From Bacteroidota bacterium (GTDB taxonomy: Bacteria > Bacteroidota > Bacteroidia > Bacteroidales > JACABE01): a stretch of DNA of 64,000 nucleotides. The DNA is taken from NCBI GenBank assembly GCA_013377005.1, contig JACABE010000022.1, positions 1-64,000 on the forward strand, in the 5' to 3' direction. The notes under the pieces are model-generated. The model searched no databases and had not been told where the DNA came from. It worked only from the letters and a program-made list of their open reading frames with translations. A program made the translations under genes and the position numbers. Below are positions 1 through 7,695 of this stretch, in pieces (position 1 is the first letter of the stretch; the number at the start of each line of letters is the position of its first letter).

Positions 1-10
1 TTTAAAATTC

Positions 11-692
11 AATGAACAACTTTTTTTATTTTTTTCTCTAAATGCACAACGGGTGATAAAAGTAATAATCAATATGAACGAATAACCCAAACATTTAATA
101 ATAATGGAAATGTGCTTATTAAATTATTATAGGATTGGCAAAACAATGCATGGGTAAATAGTTCAAAATCCACTTTTTCTTATGATGCCAATGGAAATAG
201 GCTTACTTATTTATCGGAACAATGGATAAATAATGCTTGGGGAAGTAGTTTCGTAAATACTTACACTTACGATGCCAATGGGAACTCAATAACTGGAATA
301 AATGAAGAATGGATAAATAATACTTGGGTATTATCGTTAGGCGCTTTGGACGTTTATTCTTCAAAAAATAAAATTTACGAAGTATCTAATTCTATTCGGT
401 ATGATGCCCATTTTGTTTCGTTTACAACAGGAATAACAGAGAACAAAACATTATACCATTAAATATCTACCCCAACCCAGCCACCTCCAAGCTAACTATA
501 AACCTCCAACAGCTAACAAGCTTACAAAACACCACAGTTTCCATTTATGATGTGCAAGGGAAACTACTATTACAACAAAACATAACACAGCCACAAACAG
601 AACTTAATATAGCACCATTAGCCAAAGGCATATATATACTCAAAGTTAATAATGATACTAAAAGTATGCAAAGTAAATTTGTGAAGGAATAA
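11..692 (+). pseudogene. Decayed T9SS-sorted YDANGN-repeat protein
   Basis: Remnant of a secreted repeat protein like the intact gene at 23148-24506. Frame 1 encodes repeats of the form 'WINNAW...YTYDANGN', and frame 3 (about 459-692) encodes a complete type A sorting domain beginning 'NIYPNPAT' and ending 'SKFVKE'. Three lesions are visible. A frameshift lies in the T-rich signal-peptide region after the ATG at 11. An in-frame TAG sits at 130-132. An apparent 2-nt insertion (TTATACCATTA where TTACCATTA would keep frame) lies near 453-456. Only about three repeats remain against more in the paralogue. Three lesions in 680 bp argue for true decay rather than a read error. The product would have been exported and attached to the surface by the Por system. 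Confidence 0.75.
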
Positions 693-790
693 ATTATACT
701 CAACCCTTTCAGTGTTTCAAACGCTGGCAAGGTTAATATTTATATCATTGTCCTTAAAAATTTCATACCGTAGATTTACATTCTTTTTTT

Positions 791-798
791 TATCTTTG
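791..798 (+). promoter_or_regulatory. Sigma-A -7 box upstream of recQ
   Basis: TATCTTTG matches the Bacteroidota -7 consensus TAnnTTTG. It lies 33 nt before the TTG start of recQ. No strong -33 element is seen. Confidence 0.6.
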
Positions 799-830
799 TA
801 CTATACGAATCAATTTAATTTCGGGACATA

Positions 831-2729
831 TTGCCACTTAAAACAATCTTATTAAAATACTGGGGTTATAGCCAATTTCGTCCCTTGCAGGAAGATATTA
901 TTCAATCTGTTCTGGATGGGAAAGATACATTGGCATTGTTGCCCACGGGTGGCGGTAAATCCTTGTGCTTTCAAGTGCCTGCCATGGCAATGCCCGGTAT
1001 ATGCATCGTAATAACTCCGCTCATTGCACTGATGAAAGATCAGGTAGATAATCTTAACAAACGAGGTATTAATGCTAAAGCCATTTATTCGGGTATGCAT
1101 CCCAACGAAATTGAGATTACGCTTAATAACGCAGTATATGGCGATATAAAACTGCTTTATGTTTCGCCAGAACGCTTGCAAACCGACACTTTTCGTGAGC
1201 ATTTGAAAAAGATGAAGGTAAATTTAATTGCTGTTGACGAAGCCCATTGTGTTTCGCAATGGGGTTACGACTTTCGTCCACCTTATTTAAAAATAGCTGA
1301 TATAAAAGCTCTTTTGCAAAATGTTCCCATACTTGCACTCACCGCCACAGCTACATCTGAAGTGGTTGAAGATATACAAAACAAGCTGGAGTTTAAACAA
1401 AAGAATGTATTTCAAAAAAGTTTCGAACGTAAAAACCTTACCTATTTTGTTATCAAATCAGATGATAAGCTTGCTCGTTTGCTTCGGCTTATTAATAAAG
1501 TAAAAGGAACAGGTATTGTTTATGTGAGAAGTCGTAAAAAAACCGTTGAAGTAGCAAACTTCCTTAATAAAAACGGCATTAAAGCTGGTTATTATCATGC
1601 AGGATTAGAAACAAAGATACGCAACGAACAGCAAAAACTATGGATGCAGGACTCTAATAAAGTTATTGTTGCAACCAATGCTTTTGGGATGGGAATTGAT
1701 AAGCCAAACGTTCGTTTTGTTGTGCATCTTGATTTAACGGATACCTTGGAAGCTTATTTTCAGGAAGCGGGCAGGGCAGGAAGAGATGAACTTCCTTCAT
1801 TTGCTATAATTTTACACGACAATGCCGATGTGCTTGCACTCGATCAAAACTATCAAAACGCTTATCCTGAGAAAGAATATATAAAGAATGTGTATCAAGC
1901 ATTGGGAAACTACTTCAAAATACCTGAAGGAATTGGTAAAGACCAAAGTTATAATTTTGATTTACGCGATTTTTGCGATCAGTTTCGTTTCAATCTTATT
2001 ACTGCTTATAATTCATTGAAGTTTTTAGAGAAAGAAGGCTACATCATCTTAAATGAAGACCCGAATCAATCATCTGTAATACATTTTACCATTGGTAAGG
2101 AAGATTTATATCGTTTTCAAATAGAAAATCCATCTACTGATAATTTTATTAAAATCATTTTGCGTTCGTATGGTGGTGTATTTGCCGATTTTGTTAAAAT
2201 CAGTGAAGTAGAAATTGCCAAACGCAGCAACAATGAGGTTGAGAAAGTGCAAAAAATGCTTCATTTATTAACAAAAATGCAGGTATTAAATTATGTTCCG
2301 CAAAGAAACAAACCTTACATAACTTATTTAATAGAAAGAATTTCTACAAATGATGTTTTCCTTTCAAAGGAAACCTATGAATTTCGTAAGAAAAATGCAC
2401 TTAAACGCATCGAAGCTGTGAAAGAATACATTGATATGTCAACCAAGTGTCATAGTCAGTTTTTATTGGAGTATTTTGGTGAAACCAAAAGCAAGCGATG
2501 CGGGAAATGTGATGTTTGTCTCGAACGGAATAAAATGGAGCTTAACGAATATGAATTTGATAATATTCTGGAACAGATAAAGCCACTCTTAAAAGCTAAA
2601 GTACTCACAGTAGAAGATTTAGTAAATGAAATTGATGCTGATGAAGATAAAATATTAAAGGTGTTGCAGTGGTTGCTCGATAACGATAAAATTAAGAAAG
2701 CAGGAGGAATGGAATATACTTGGAAGTGA
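831..2729 (+). CDS. recQ: ATP-dependent DNA helicase RecQ
   Basis: 3'-5' DNA helicase of the RecQ family, acting in recombination and replication-fork repair. The Q-motif region 'FRPLQ' is near residue 15, the Walker A 'GGGKS' near 40 and the DEAH box 'VDEAHC' near 136. Helicase motif VI lies around 'QEAGRAGRDE'. The zinc-binding RQC part carries a Cys near 536 and 'CGKCDVC' near 557-563. The 632-residue length leaves no room for a clear HRDC domain, so this is the short form common in this phylum. The start is TTG at 831; an in-frame stop at 816-818 and no intervening ATG force this choice. It is read in the same direction as mpg and trmH, about 50-75 bp apart, and all three may share a transcript. 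Confidence 0.95.
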   Translation: MPLKTILLKYWGYSQFRPLQEDIIQSVLDGKDTLALLPTGGGKSLCFQVPAMAMPGICIVITPLIALMKDQVDNLNKRGINAKAIYSGMHPNEIEITLNNAVYGDIKLLYVSPERLQTDTFREHLKKMKVNLIAVDEAHCVSQWGYDFRPPYLKIADIKALLQNVPILALTATATSEVVEDIQNKLEFKQKNVFQKSFERKNLTYFVIKSDDKLARLLRLINKVKGTGIVYVRSRKKTVEVANFLNKNGIKAGYYHAGLETKIRNEQQKLWMQDSNKVIVATNAFGMGIDKPNVRFVVHLDLTDTLEAYFQEAGRAGRDELPSFAIILHDNADVLALDQNYQNAYPEKEYIKNVYQALGNYFKIPEGIGKDQSYNFDLRDFCDQFRFNLITAYNSLKFLEKEGYIILNEDPNQSSVIHFTIGKEDLYRFQIENPSTDNFIKIILRSYGGVFADFVKISEVEIAKRSNNEVEKVQKMLHLLTKMQVLNYVPQRNKPYITYLIERISTNDVFLSKETYEFRKKNALKRIEAVKEYIDMSTKCHSQFLLEYFGETKSKRCGKCDVCLERNKMELNEYEFDNILEQIKPLLKAKVLTVEDLVNEIDADEDKILKVLQWLLDNDKIKKAGGMEYTWK

Positions 2730-2779
2730 ATTTAATTATTAATTATAACCATTAACCATTAACAAATAACCAATAACAA

Positions 2780-3364
2780 ATGAGATTAGAAAAAGCATTC
2801 TATTTAGGTGATGATGTAGTGCAGATTGCAAGGGATTTGTTAGGAAAATATTTATATACAAATTTTGATGGATCCATTACGGCTGGTATCATTACCGAAA
2901 CAGAAGCTTATGCAGGTATTACCGATAAGGCATCGCATGCTTATGGCGATCGTCGTACACTTCGCACCGAAATTATGTATCGAGAGGGAGGAATAGCTTA
3001 TGTTTATCTATGTTATGGAATGTATTCGCTTTTTAATGTAGTTACCAATATAAACGGGATTCCCCATGCTGTTTTGATACGAGGCATTCATCCCGTTGAA
3101 GGACTTGAAAAGATGAAAGAACGCTATTCTCAAAGAAAGCAGAATAATTATTCAGTAGATGGACCTGGCAAGCTTTCCAAAGCACTCGGTATTCATTATT
3201 CACATTCAGGTATAGATTTACAGGGCAATCAAATTTGGATTGAAGAAAAAGGAGTTACCGTTAATCAGGAAAACATATTCGTGAGCAAACGAATAGGAGT
3301 GGAGTATGCAAAAGAAGATGCTTTATTACCTTATCGATTTGTTTTAGGAAATTATGAATTATGA
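2780..3364 (+). CDS. mpg: 3-methyladenine DNA glycosylase (AAG/MPG family)
   Basis: Base-excision repair glycosylase that removes alkylated purines such as 3-methyladenine. At 194 residues it has the usual bacterial length. The 'ETEAY' motif near residue 40 holds the catalytic Glu. 'DKASHAYGDRRT' and 'AYVYLCYGMYSLFNVV' are family signatures, followed by the conserved 'HAVLIRG' and 'GPGKLSKALGI' segments. It lies downstream of recQ in the same direction. The last codons and stop (TGA, 3362-3364) fall in the first units of a heptamer array, so the extreme C-terminus may have been set by the repeat. Confidence 0.93.
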   Translation: MRLEKAFYLGDDVVQIARDLLGKYLYTNFDGSITAGIITETEAYAGITDKASHAYGDRRTLRTEIMYREGGIAYVYLCYGMYSLFNVVTNINGIPHAVLIRGIHPVEGLEKMKERYSQRKQNNYSVDGPGKLSKALGIHYSHSGIDLQGNQIWIEEKGVTVNQENIFVSKRIGVEYAKEDALLPYRFVLGNYEL

Positions 3365-3409
3365 ATTATGAATTATTAATTATTAATTATTAATTATTAA
3401 TTATTAATG
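3351..3409 (+). repeat. Heptanucleotide tandem array (ATTATGA/ATTATTA)
   Basis: About eight tandem 7-nt units, first ATTATGA-type and then ATTATTA-type, starting inside the last codons of mpg and filling most of the gap to trmH. The TGA of the first units supplies the mpg stop codon. Confidence 0.85.
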
Positions 3410-3438
3410 AAAACCAATAACCAATAACTATTAACCAA

Positions 3439-4134
3439 ATGAAAACATTACATCTGGAACAAAAGAAAGAATTCTATAGCTATCTTACTGCTTTTGTTTC
3501 CGACAATAAAAAATCAAAAATAGATGAAATTGTATTATCACGTACACGACATTTAACGGTAGTGTTAGAGGATATTTTTCAATCGCAGAATGCAAGTGCA
3601 GTATTACGAACTTGTGATTGTTTTGGTATTCAGGATGTACATATTATCGAAAATCGTTATCCTTATGAAATTAATCCTGATGTGGAATTGGGTTCTGCAA
3701 AATGGCTGAATATGAACCGTTATAATACGAGTGAACATAATACATTGGAAGCATTTAATGCATTGAGAGAAAAAGGATATAAAATAGTTGCCACATCGCC
3801 TCATAAAAATGATTTAATGATACAGGATTTACCCATTGACAATAAAATAGCATTGGTATTTGGCACAGAAAGAGAAGGATTATCAGAAATAGCGCTTCAA
3901 AATGCAGATGCTTTTGTAAAAATACCCATGTATGGATTTACCGAAAGCTTTAATATTTCTGTTTCGGCAGCTATGTCGGTTTTCTATCTTTCAGAAAAAA
4001 TCCGCAATGCTGGCATCCAATGGCAACTGCAAGAGGAAGAAATCTACGATATTAAGTTAAACTGGATAAGCAATGTTATTAGAATGGCAGAGCTAGTGAA
4101 AGATGATTTTTTGCTTAAAAAAGGATGGATTTAA
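3439..4134 (+). CDS. trmH: tRNA (guanosine-2'-O-)-methyltransferase, TrmH/SpoU family
   Basis: SPOUT-class methyltransferase, most like TrmH, which 2'-O-methylates G18 in the tRNA D-loop using S-adenosylmethionine. The three SpoU motifs are present: motif 1 'NASAVLRTCDCFG', motif 2 'ALVFGTEREGLS' and motif 3 'IPMYGFTESFNISVSAA', which form the trefoil knot. The motif 1 region 'LTVVLEDIFQSQNASA' resembles E. coli TrmH more than RlmB. Length 231 aa is usual for TrmH. The C-terminal helix 'IKLNWISNVIRMAELV' also fits. It follows mpg by 74 bp. A different tRNA/rRNA substrate cannot be excluded. Confidence 0.88.
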   Translation: MKTLHLEQKKEFYSYLTAFVSDNKKSKIDEIVLSRTRHLTVVLEDIFQSQNASAVLRTCDCFGIQDVHIIENRYPYEINPDVELGSAKWLNMNRYNTSEHNTLEAFNALREKGYKIVATSPHKNDLMIQDLPIDNKIALVFGTEREGLSEIALQNADAFVKIPMYGFTESFNISVSAAMSVFYLSEKIRNAGIQWQLQEEEIYDIKLNWISNVIRMAELVKDDFLLKKGWI

Positions 4135-4248
4135 TAATAAAAAATATATTCGACAATTTAATTTCACTACCTATGTAAAACTATGCTTAAAAAAGTGTAA
4201 TTTTACCAAATGTTTAGTACAAATAATTATTAGTTAAATATTTAAATT

Positions 4249-4476
4249 ATGGGAAAAGGCGATAAAAAAACAAAAAGAGGAAAGATTATCTTGGGTTCTT
4301 CGGGAATAAAACGTCCTAAGAACAAGAAGAAATCTATTTCAGTTGAAGTAGTAGCTCAAAAACCTATTAAAGAAGCAGCAGCTCCAAAACCTGCTAAAAA
4401 AGAAAAAGTAGAAACAGCTGAGGTAAAACCGGCTGAAAAGAAAACTACTGCGAAAAAAACACCAACTGTAGAATAA
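4249..4476 (+). CDS. 30S ribosomal protein THX with Lys/Ala-rich tail
   Basis: The N-terminus 'MGKGDKKTKRGKI' is diagnostic of the bTHX family, a tiny peptide that sits in the head of the 30S subunit (first seen in Thermus). In Thermus it is under 30 residues. Here residues 1-30 are THX-like and are followed by about 45 residues rich in Lys, Ala, Pro and Glu ('APKPAKKEKVETAEVKPAEK'), likely disordered. The gene stands alone after trmH and is closed by a strong terminator 1 nt after the stop codon. The ribosomal assignment rests on the N-terminal motif only; the tail has no known role. Confidence 0.8.
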   Translation: MGKGDKKTKRGKIILGSSGIKRPKNKKKSISVEVVAQKPIKEAAAPKPAKKEKVETAEVKPAEKKTTAKKTPTVE

Positions 4477-4477
4477 C

Positions 4478-4510
4478 AAAAAGAGAGGATTTTCAAAATC
4501 CTCTCTTTTT
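4478..4510 (+). terminator. Rho-independent terminator after THX
   Basis: Perfect 16-bp inverted repeat (AAAAAGAGAGGATTTT / AAAATCCTCTCTTTTT) with a 1-nt centre. The 3' arm ends in a T-tract. Confidence 0.9.
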
Positions 4511-4703
4511 ATTTATAATAATGCCTTCAGGCATTTAATGTTTATTGAAAAGATAGCAAGATGTTGTTAATATTAGTGCATTTAGGTGAAAAAGCCTTAT
4601 AGAAACAATATAATATCCCTAAAGGAATATAGGAATATAAGTTGTAAAATATTAAAGTGTTTTTTAATAAATATATCACTTATTCATTGGATCGACCTAA
4701 AAT

Positions 4704-4859
4704 AATTTACGCTGCAAAACAAGCATTTAAAATAGTGTGAGCCTTGCAGTAAGCAATACACGAGTAGCGAAGTAATTGAAATCAACAAAGACGAAAATGT
4801 TTCTTTCGCTACGGCTTGTATTACGAAGGGATTTTAAATGCGTAGTTTTGAAGTAAATT
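4704..4859. repeat. Long imperfect hairpin, copy 1
   Basis: The outer arms 'AATTTACGCTGCAAAACAAG' (from 4704) and 'TAGTTTTGAAGTAAATT' (to 4859) pair imperfectly. Inner segments 'GCAATACACGAGTAGCGAA' and 'TTCGCTACGGCTTGTATTAC' pair as well. No ORF is present. The 4513-5265 interval is otherwise AT-rich spacer with another hairpin copy downstream. Confidence 0.65.
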
Positions 4860-4945
4860 GTTTTCAGTCTTGAATTTTTGTAACTTTTTGTTCAAGCAAA
4901 AAGCTATTAAATCTAAAAATATAAGTTTTTTGATAGTGTTATTAC

Positions 4946-4971
4946 GTTCTTTTGTCTTGAAACAAAAGAAC
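4946..4971. repeat. Short perfect hairpin between the two long ones
   Basis: GTTCTTTTGT / ACAAAAGAAC, 10-bp perfect arms around a 6-nt loop. It has no T-tract on either side, so it is not an obvious terminator. It probably belongs to the same repeat block. Confidence 0.6.
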
Positions 4972-4988
4972 CAAAAGTTCAAGACTCC

Positions 4989-5153
4989 GAATAATTAATT
5001 TGCAAAACTACGGCTTTAAAAAGCCACGCAATCCAAGCCATTCCGAAACAAATAGATTTCCATTGTATATTCATTTATCCTTCGGAATTCGTGGATTGCT
5101 TGCAAAATACCCTCGCATTTTTTAAAGCCTTGTTTTGCTACAATTAATTATTC
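4989..5153. repeat. Long imperfect hairpin, copy 2
   Basis: The arms start 'GAATAATTAATTTGCAAAAC' and end 'GTTTTGCTACAATTAATTATTC'. They stay complementary inward through 'GGCTTTAAAAA' / 'TTTTTAAAGCC' and 'GCAATCC...ATTCCGAA' / 'TTCGGAAT..GTGGATTGC'. The total is about 165 bp with a 45-nt loop. The core 'GCAAAAC..GGC/GCATTTAAAA' is shared with copy 1, so these look like two members of one repeat family. Confidence 0.65.
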
Positions 5154-5265
5154 AATGTCAGTGTTAATTCGAGGCTATTTTCTTTTATTTATGTAATTCC
5201 AAATTACTAAGTTTCAAATATACATTGTGTATTTTTACTTCTCAGTATAATTGCTTGTTCCTTTC

Positions 5266-5727
5266 TTAGTATCCTCTTTTCTTTCCGCTTACTTTTTCGA
5301 AAACAACCTTAAATAAAGCTACATTGGTAATGGCTGGAAGCGAATATTTAAAATCGCGTTGGGTGTATTTTTGCATAATCTTATTCATCCATATTGTTTT
5401 TTCGGGAATATCTTCAATAAACTCAACTTTTCCGTAAACAATCACACTTTTAAATTTCATACTATAGCTGCATGCAACTTCCACATCGTGATGATGCAAT
5501 TGATGGGCAGTGCTGAATACAATACATACATTGGGATTGGCTTTTAATATTTCCATTTTCTTGCCAACAGGAGCTGAGTGAAAGTACAACACATTGTCTT
5601 CGTATGCAAAATTGAAAGGCAGGTTGTAAGGCATCCCTTTTTCGTCAACCATACTCATATAGCAGGCTTCGCATTGATTGATTACTTCTTCTATTTCCGA
5701 TTTTTGGGTGATTATATTACTCTTCAT
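5266..5727 (-). CDS. Pyridoxamine 5'-phosphate oxidase family (NimA-like) protein
   Basis: A split-barrel flavin-binding protein of the PPOX-like superfamily. It is closest in layout to NimA/5-nitroimidazole-reductase-like proteins of anaerobes. Visible signatures are 'CYMSMVDEKGMPYNLPFNF' at residues 22-40, 'LYFHSAPVGKKMEILK', and 'YSMKFKSVIVYGKVEFIED' near 90-105. Length 153 aa is normal. The upstream holin-like gene overlaps its start by 11 nt, so the two are co-transcribed. The substrate is unknown; reduction of a small molecule with FMN is an inference from the family. Confidence 0.8.
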   Translation of the reverse strand: MKSNIITQKSEIEEVINQCEACYMSMVDEKGMPYNLPFNFAYEDNVLYFHSAPVGKKMEILKANPNVCIVFSTAHQLHHHDVEVACSYSMKFKSVIVYGKVEFIEDIPEKTIWMNKIMQKYTQRDFKYSLPAITNVALFKVVFEKVSGKKRGY

Positions 5728-6103
5728 GCTTGGTTTTTTTTATAATTACTATTTTGCCTTCTTTAATTTTATTGGGTAGTTCGAGCAAATAGCTGACAAT
5801 AGATAAAATAACGCTAAAGGCAAGCGCCCACCAAAAACTATCAACCTTAAATTCGGGAACCAAACTGGAAGCAAGCAATATGATAAAAGCATTTACTACC
5901 AGCAAAAAAAGCCCCAAACTAAATATGGTAGCCGGAATGGTAAGTAGTATTAATATTGGTTTTAAGAAAATATTCAGCAAGGTGAGCACTATGGCTATCA
6001 CAATAGCGGTAGTATAATCTGGTACATGAATACCAGCCTTGAGCAAATAAGCCGTAATAATAACGGCAAGGGAAGTTACCAGTATTTTTAAAAGAAATTT
6101 CAT
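5717..6103 (-). CDS. Phage holin family (superfamily 4-type) membrane protein
   Basis: A 128-residue protein with four hydrophobic segments (about 4-22, 28-48, 50-80 and 90-112) and a short basic cytoplasmic tail ('KIVIIKKTKH'). The pattern 'TAIVIAIVLTLLNIFLKPIL' followed by 'FSLGLFLLVVNAFIILLASS' is typical of the family annotated as phage holin 4_2, which is a chromosomal membrane protein of unknown role rather than a lysis gene. No phage genes lie nearby. It overlaps the PPOX gene by 11 nt and is first in that pair. Confidence 0.75.
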   Translation of the reverse strand: MKFLLKILVTSLAVIITAYLLKAGIHVPDYTTAIVIAIVLTLLNIFLKPILILLTIPATIFSLGLFLLVVNAFIILLASSLVPEFKVDSFWWALAFSVILSIVSYLLELPNKIKEGKIVIIKKTKHEE

Positions 6104-6129
6104 AGTTTCGTTTATTGATTTTTCTGATA

Positions 6130-6137
6130 CAAATCTA
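6130..6137 (-). promoter_or_regulatory. -7 box for the holin/PPOX pair
   Basis: TAGATTTG on the minus strand matches TAnnTTTG, 27 nt before the ATG at 6103. Confidence 0.55.
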
Positions 6138-6292
6138 CATATTTTATGTGATTCCGAAGGAAAGAATTTGCAGTGAATTTACTAATAGTTGCATCTTATC
6201 CGTTTTTTTGCGAGAGATATATTTGACTCACGAATGCTCTTTCGATAATTATTTAAAATACCCCAATCAAAGCTATCTGTGAGTTTTTTTTT

Positions 6293-6314
6293 CGGAATTA
6301 TAAACTAATTGGTT
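6293..6314 (+). repeat. IS left terminal inverted repeat
   Basis: CGGAATTATAAACTAATTGGTT, 21/22 identical to the reverse complement of 7686-7707. Confidence 0.85.
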
Positions 6315-6330
6315 GAATAAAAAAAATTAC

Positions 6331-6338
6331 TATCTTTG
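6331..6338 (+). promoter_or_regulatory. -7 box beside the IS left end
   Basis: TATCTTTG fits TAnnTTTG. A TTG lies 18 nt upstream, in the left terminal repeat, and could serve as the -33 element. It would drive the passenger ORF and the transposase. It overlaps the TTG start listed for the passenger ORF, which casts doubt on that start. Confidence 0.55.
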
Positions 6339-6734
6339 GATAAAATTTTAACATTCAAAGATCTGAAAACAAAAGAATTAATAACAAACTTTACTTTAGG
6401 AATAATAATTAATATAATAAGTTCTCTAATAATAGGAGCATTTACAGTAGAAAAATTTTTAATTACAGATATTCGTATAAATGGATTTATTTACTTAGGA
6501 TTTTTAATAATTCTTATAAGTTTAATTATTTATAAGGTAATACGAGTTGAAATTTTAAAAAACAAAATAAAACAAGAAATCATTAATAATAAAGAGATTT
6601 ACGAGAAAAATTACAGAAAAAGCCCAGTAATTAATAAAGAGCATGAAAAAGAATCTATGTTTTTGATTTTATCTGATGCTTATTGTTTTTTGACTGTAAA
6701 AAAACTAAAAAAATACATAAATGAATCTTATTGA
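6336..6734 (+). CDS. Passenger membrane protein inside the IS element
   Basis: I do not recognise the family. The 132-residue ORF has two membrane segments (about 19-38 and 48-67) and a basic, helical C-terminal half ('KNKIKQEIINNKEIYEK'). It lies inside the terminal repeats and its last 14 nt overlap the transposase start, which suggests translational coupling. The TTG at 6336 overlaps the predicted -7 box, so the real start is probably a few codons further in. There is no ATG in the first 100 codons, so a non-ATG start would be needed. Very AT-rich, like the element. Possibly an accessory gene of this IS, or a truncated host gene captured by it. Confidence 0.5.
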   Translation: MDKILTFKDLKTKELITNFTLGIIINIISSLIIGAFTVEKFLITDIRINGFIYLGFLIILISLIIYKVIRVEILKNKIKQEIINNKEIYEKNYRKSPVINKEHEKESMFLILSDAYCFLTVKKLKKYINESY

Positions 6735-7695
6735 AATTTCAAATAAATACCCAACAGAATTAGAAGCAATAAAGCACTTTGAAAGTGTAAGATGTAATAA
6801 AACAATAACTTGTCCTTATTTTAAGTCAAAAAATATAGGCAGTAGAAATATAGATTACCATTATCATTGTAAAGATTGCCAAAAGTATTTTTCTGTATCC
6901 ACAGGAACAAAAATACATAACACAAGATTAGAGCTTAAAACATGGTTATATGTTTTTTCATTAATAACCGATGCAAAAAAGGATTATCAGCATTACAAAT
7001 ACAAAGGAACTTAAATATAAGTTATCCTACTGCATTATCAATGTGTCATAAAATTCGTGAATTAATGATGATTGAAAACAACAAAGTTGAATTATCAAAT
7101 ATTGTTGAAATGGATGAAACATTTGTAGGAGGTAAACCAAGAAAACAAGCCAATTATGAAGGATTAAAACAAAAAAGACAAATTGAATACGATTTAACAC
7201 TAAGACACCTAAAAGAAGAGGGTTTTAAAATAGAAAAAGGTAAAAAGAAAATGAAATCAGACATAGGAATAAAAAGAGGTAGAGGCTCAGAAAAGAAAAC
7301 ACCAGTTGTAGGTATGGTTTCAAGAGATGGCGAAGTAATTGCCCAAAGTAATGAAAAATCTAACTTACAATAACCTTAAAAATATGATAAATAAATACGT
7401 TGATAAAGATGAAAGTATTTTATTTACTGATGATTATAAAGGATATCGTAAAATTGATGAAATTATAGAATATGTAAAAATAGACCATCATAAAATGTAT
7501 TCTTACAAAGGTATTAATACAAATACGATTGAATCATTTTGGGCTATTGTTAAACGTCAAATAATAGGACAGCATCACCACGTTAGCGTAAAGCATTTAC
7601 CTAAATATGTTCCTGAAACTGTCTTTAAATTCAATAATCGTAATGATGATGATATGTTTGAGACTTTAGTTAAATTTAGTATGTTAACCAATTAA
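6721..7695 (+). pseudogene. IS1595-family transposase in three frames
   Basis: Reading 6721-6981 in frame 1, then frame 3 to about 7340, then frame 1 to 7695 gives one continuous ISXO2-like transposase. The N-terminal zinc ribbon has 'CPYF' where CPxC is expected, then 'CKDCQKYF' and 'STGT'. The catalytic region has 'VEMDETFVGGK', 'FTDDYKGY' and 'NTIESFWAIVKRQIIGQHHHVS'. The first frame change sits on A AAA AAG (6975-6981) and could be programmed. The second (a CCC run near 7342-7344, where CC would restore frame) has no such signal and looks like a 1-nt insertion. With the lost zinc-ribbon Cys, inactivation is the simplest reading. Confidence 0.85.
6975..6981 (+). other. Candidate -1 frameshift site A AAA AAG
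   Basis: In the transposase zero frame the codons are gcA AAA AAG, the strongest bacterial -1 slippery heptamer (as in dnaX). Slipping by -1 continues directly into the frame that encodes the DDE domain. No stimulatory hairpin or internal Shine-Dalgarno is evident. A one-base loss from an A7 run would give the same sequence. Confidence 0.45.

Noticed and set aside
545-730. Minus-strand ORF of 61 codons at the left end
   Set aside because: Antisense of the sorting-domain remnant on the plus strand.
852-1202. Minus-strand ORF of 116 codons inside recQ
   Set aside because: Shadow of the recQ reading frame; no promoter and no family resemblance.
3351-3409. CRISPR array
   Set aside because: The repeat is a 7-nt head-to-tail array without spacers.
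5717-6103. Prophage lysis gene
   Set aside because: The holin family name is historical; no phage structural, lysin or integrase gene is nearby.
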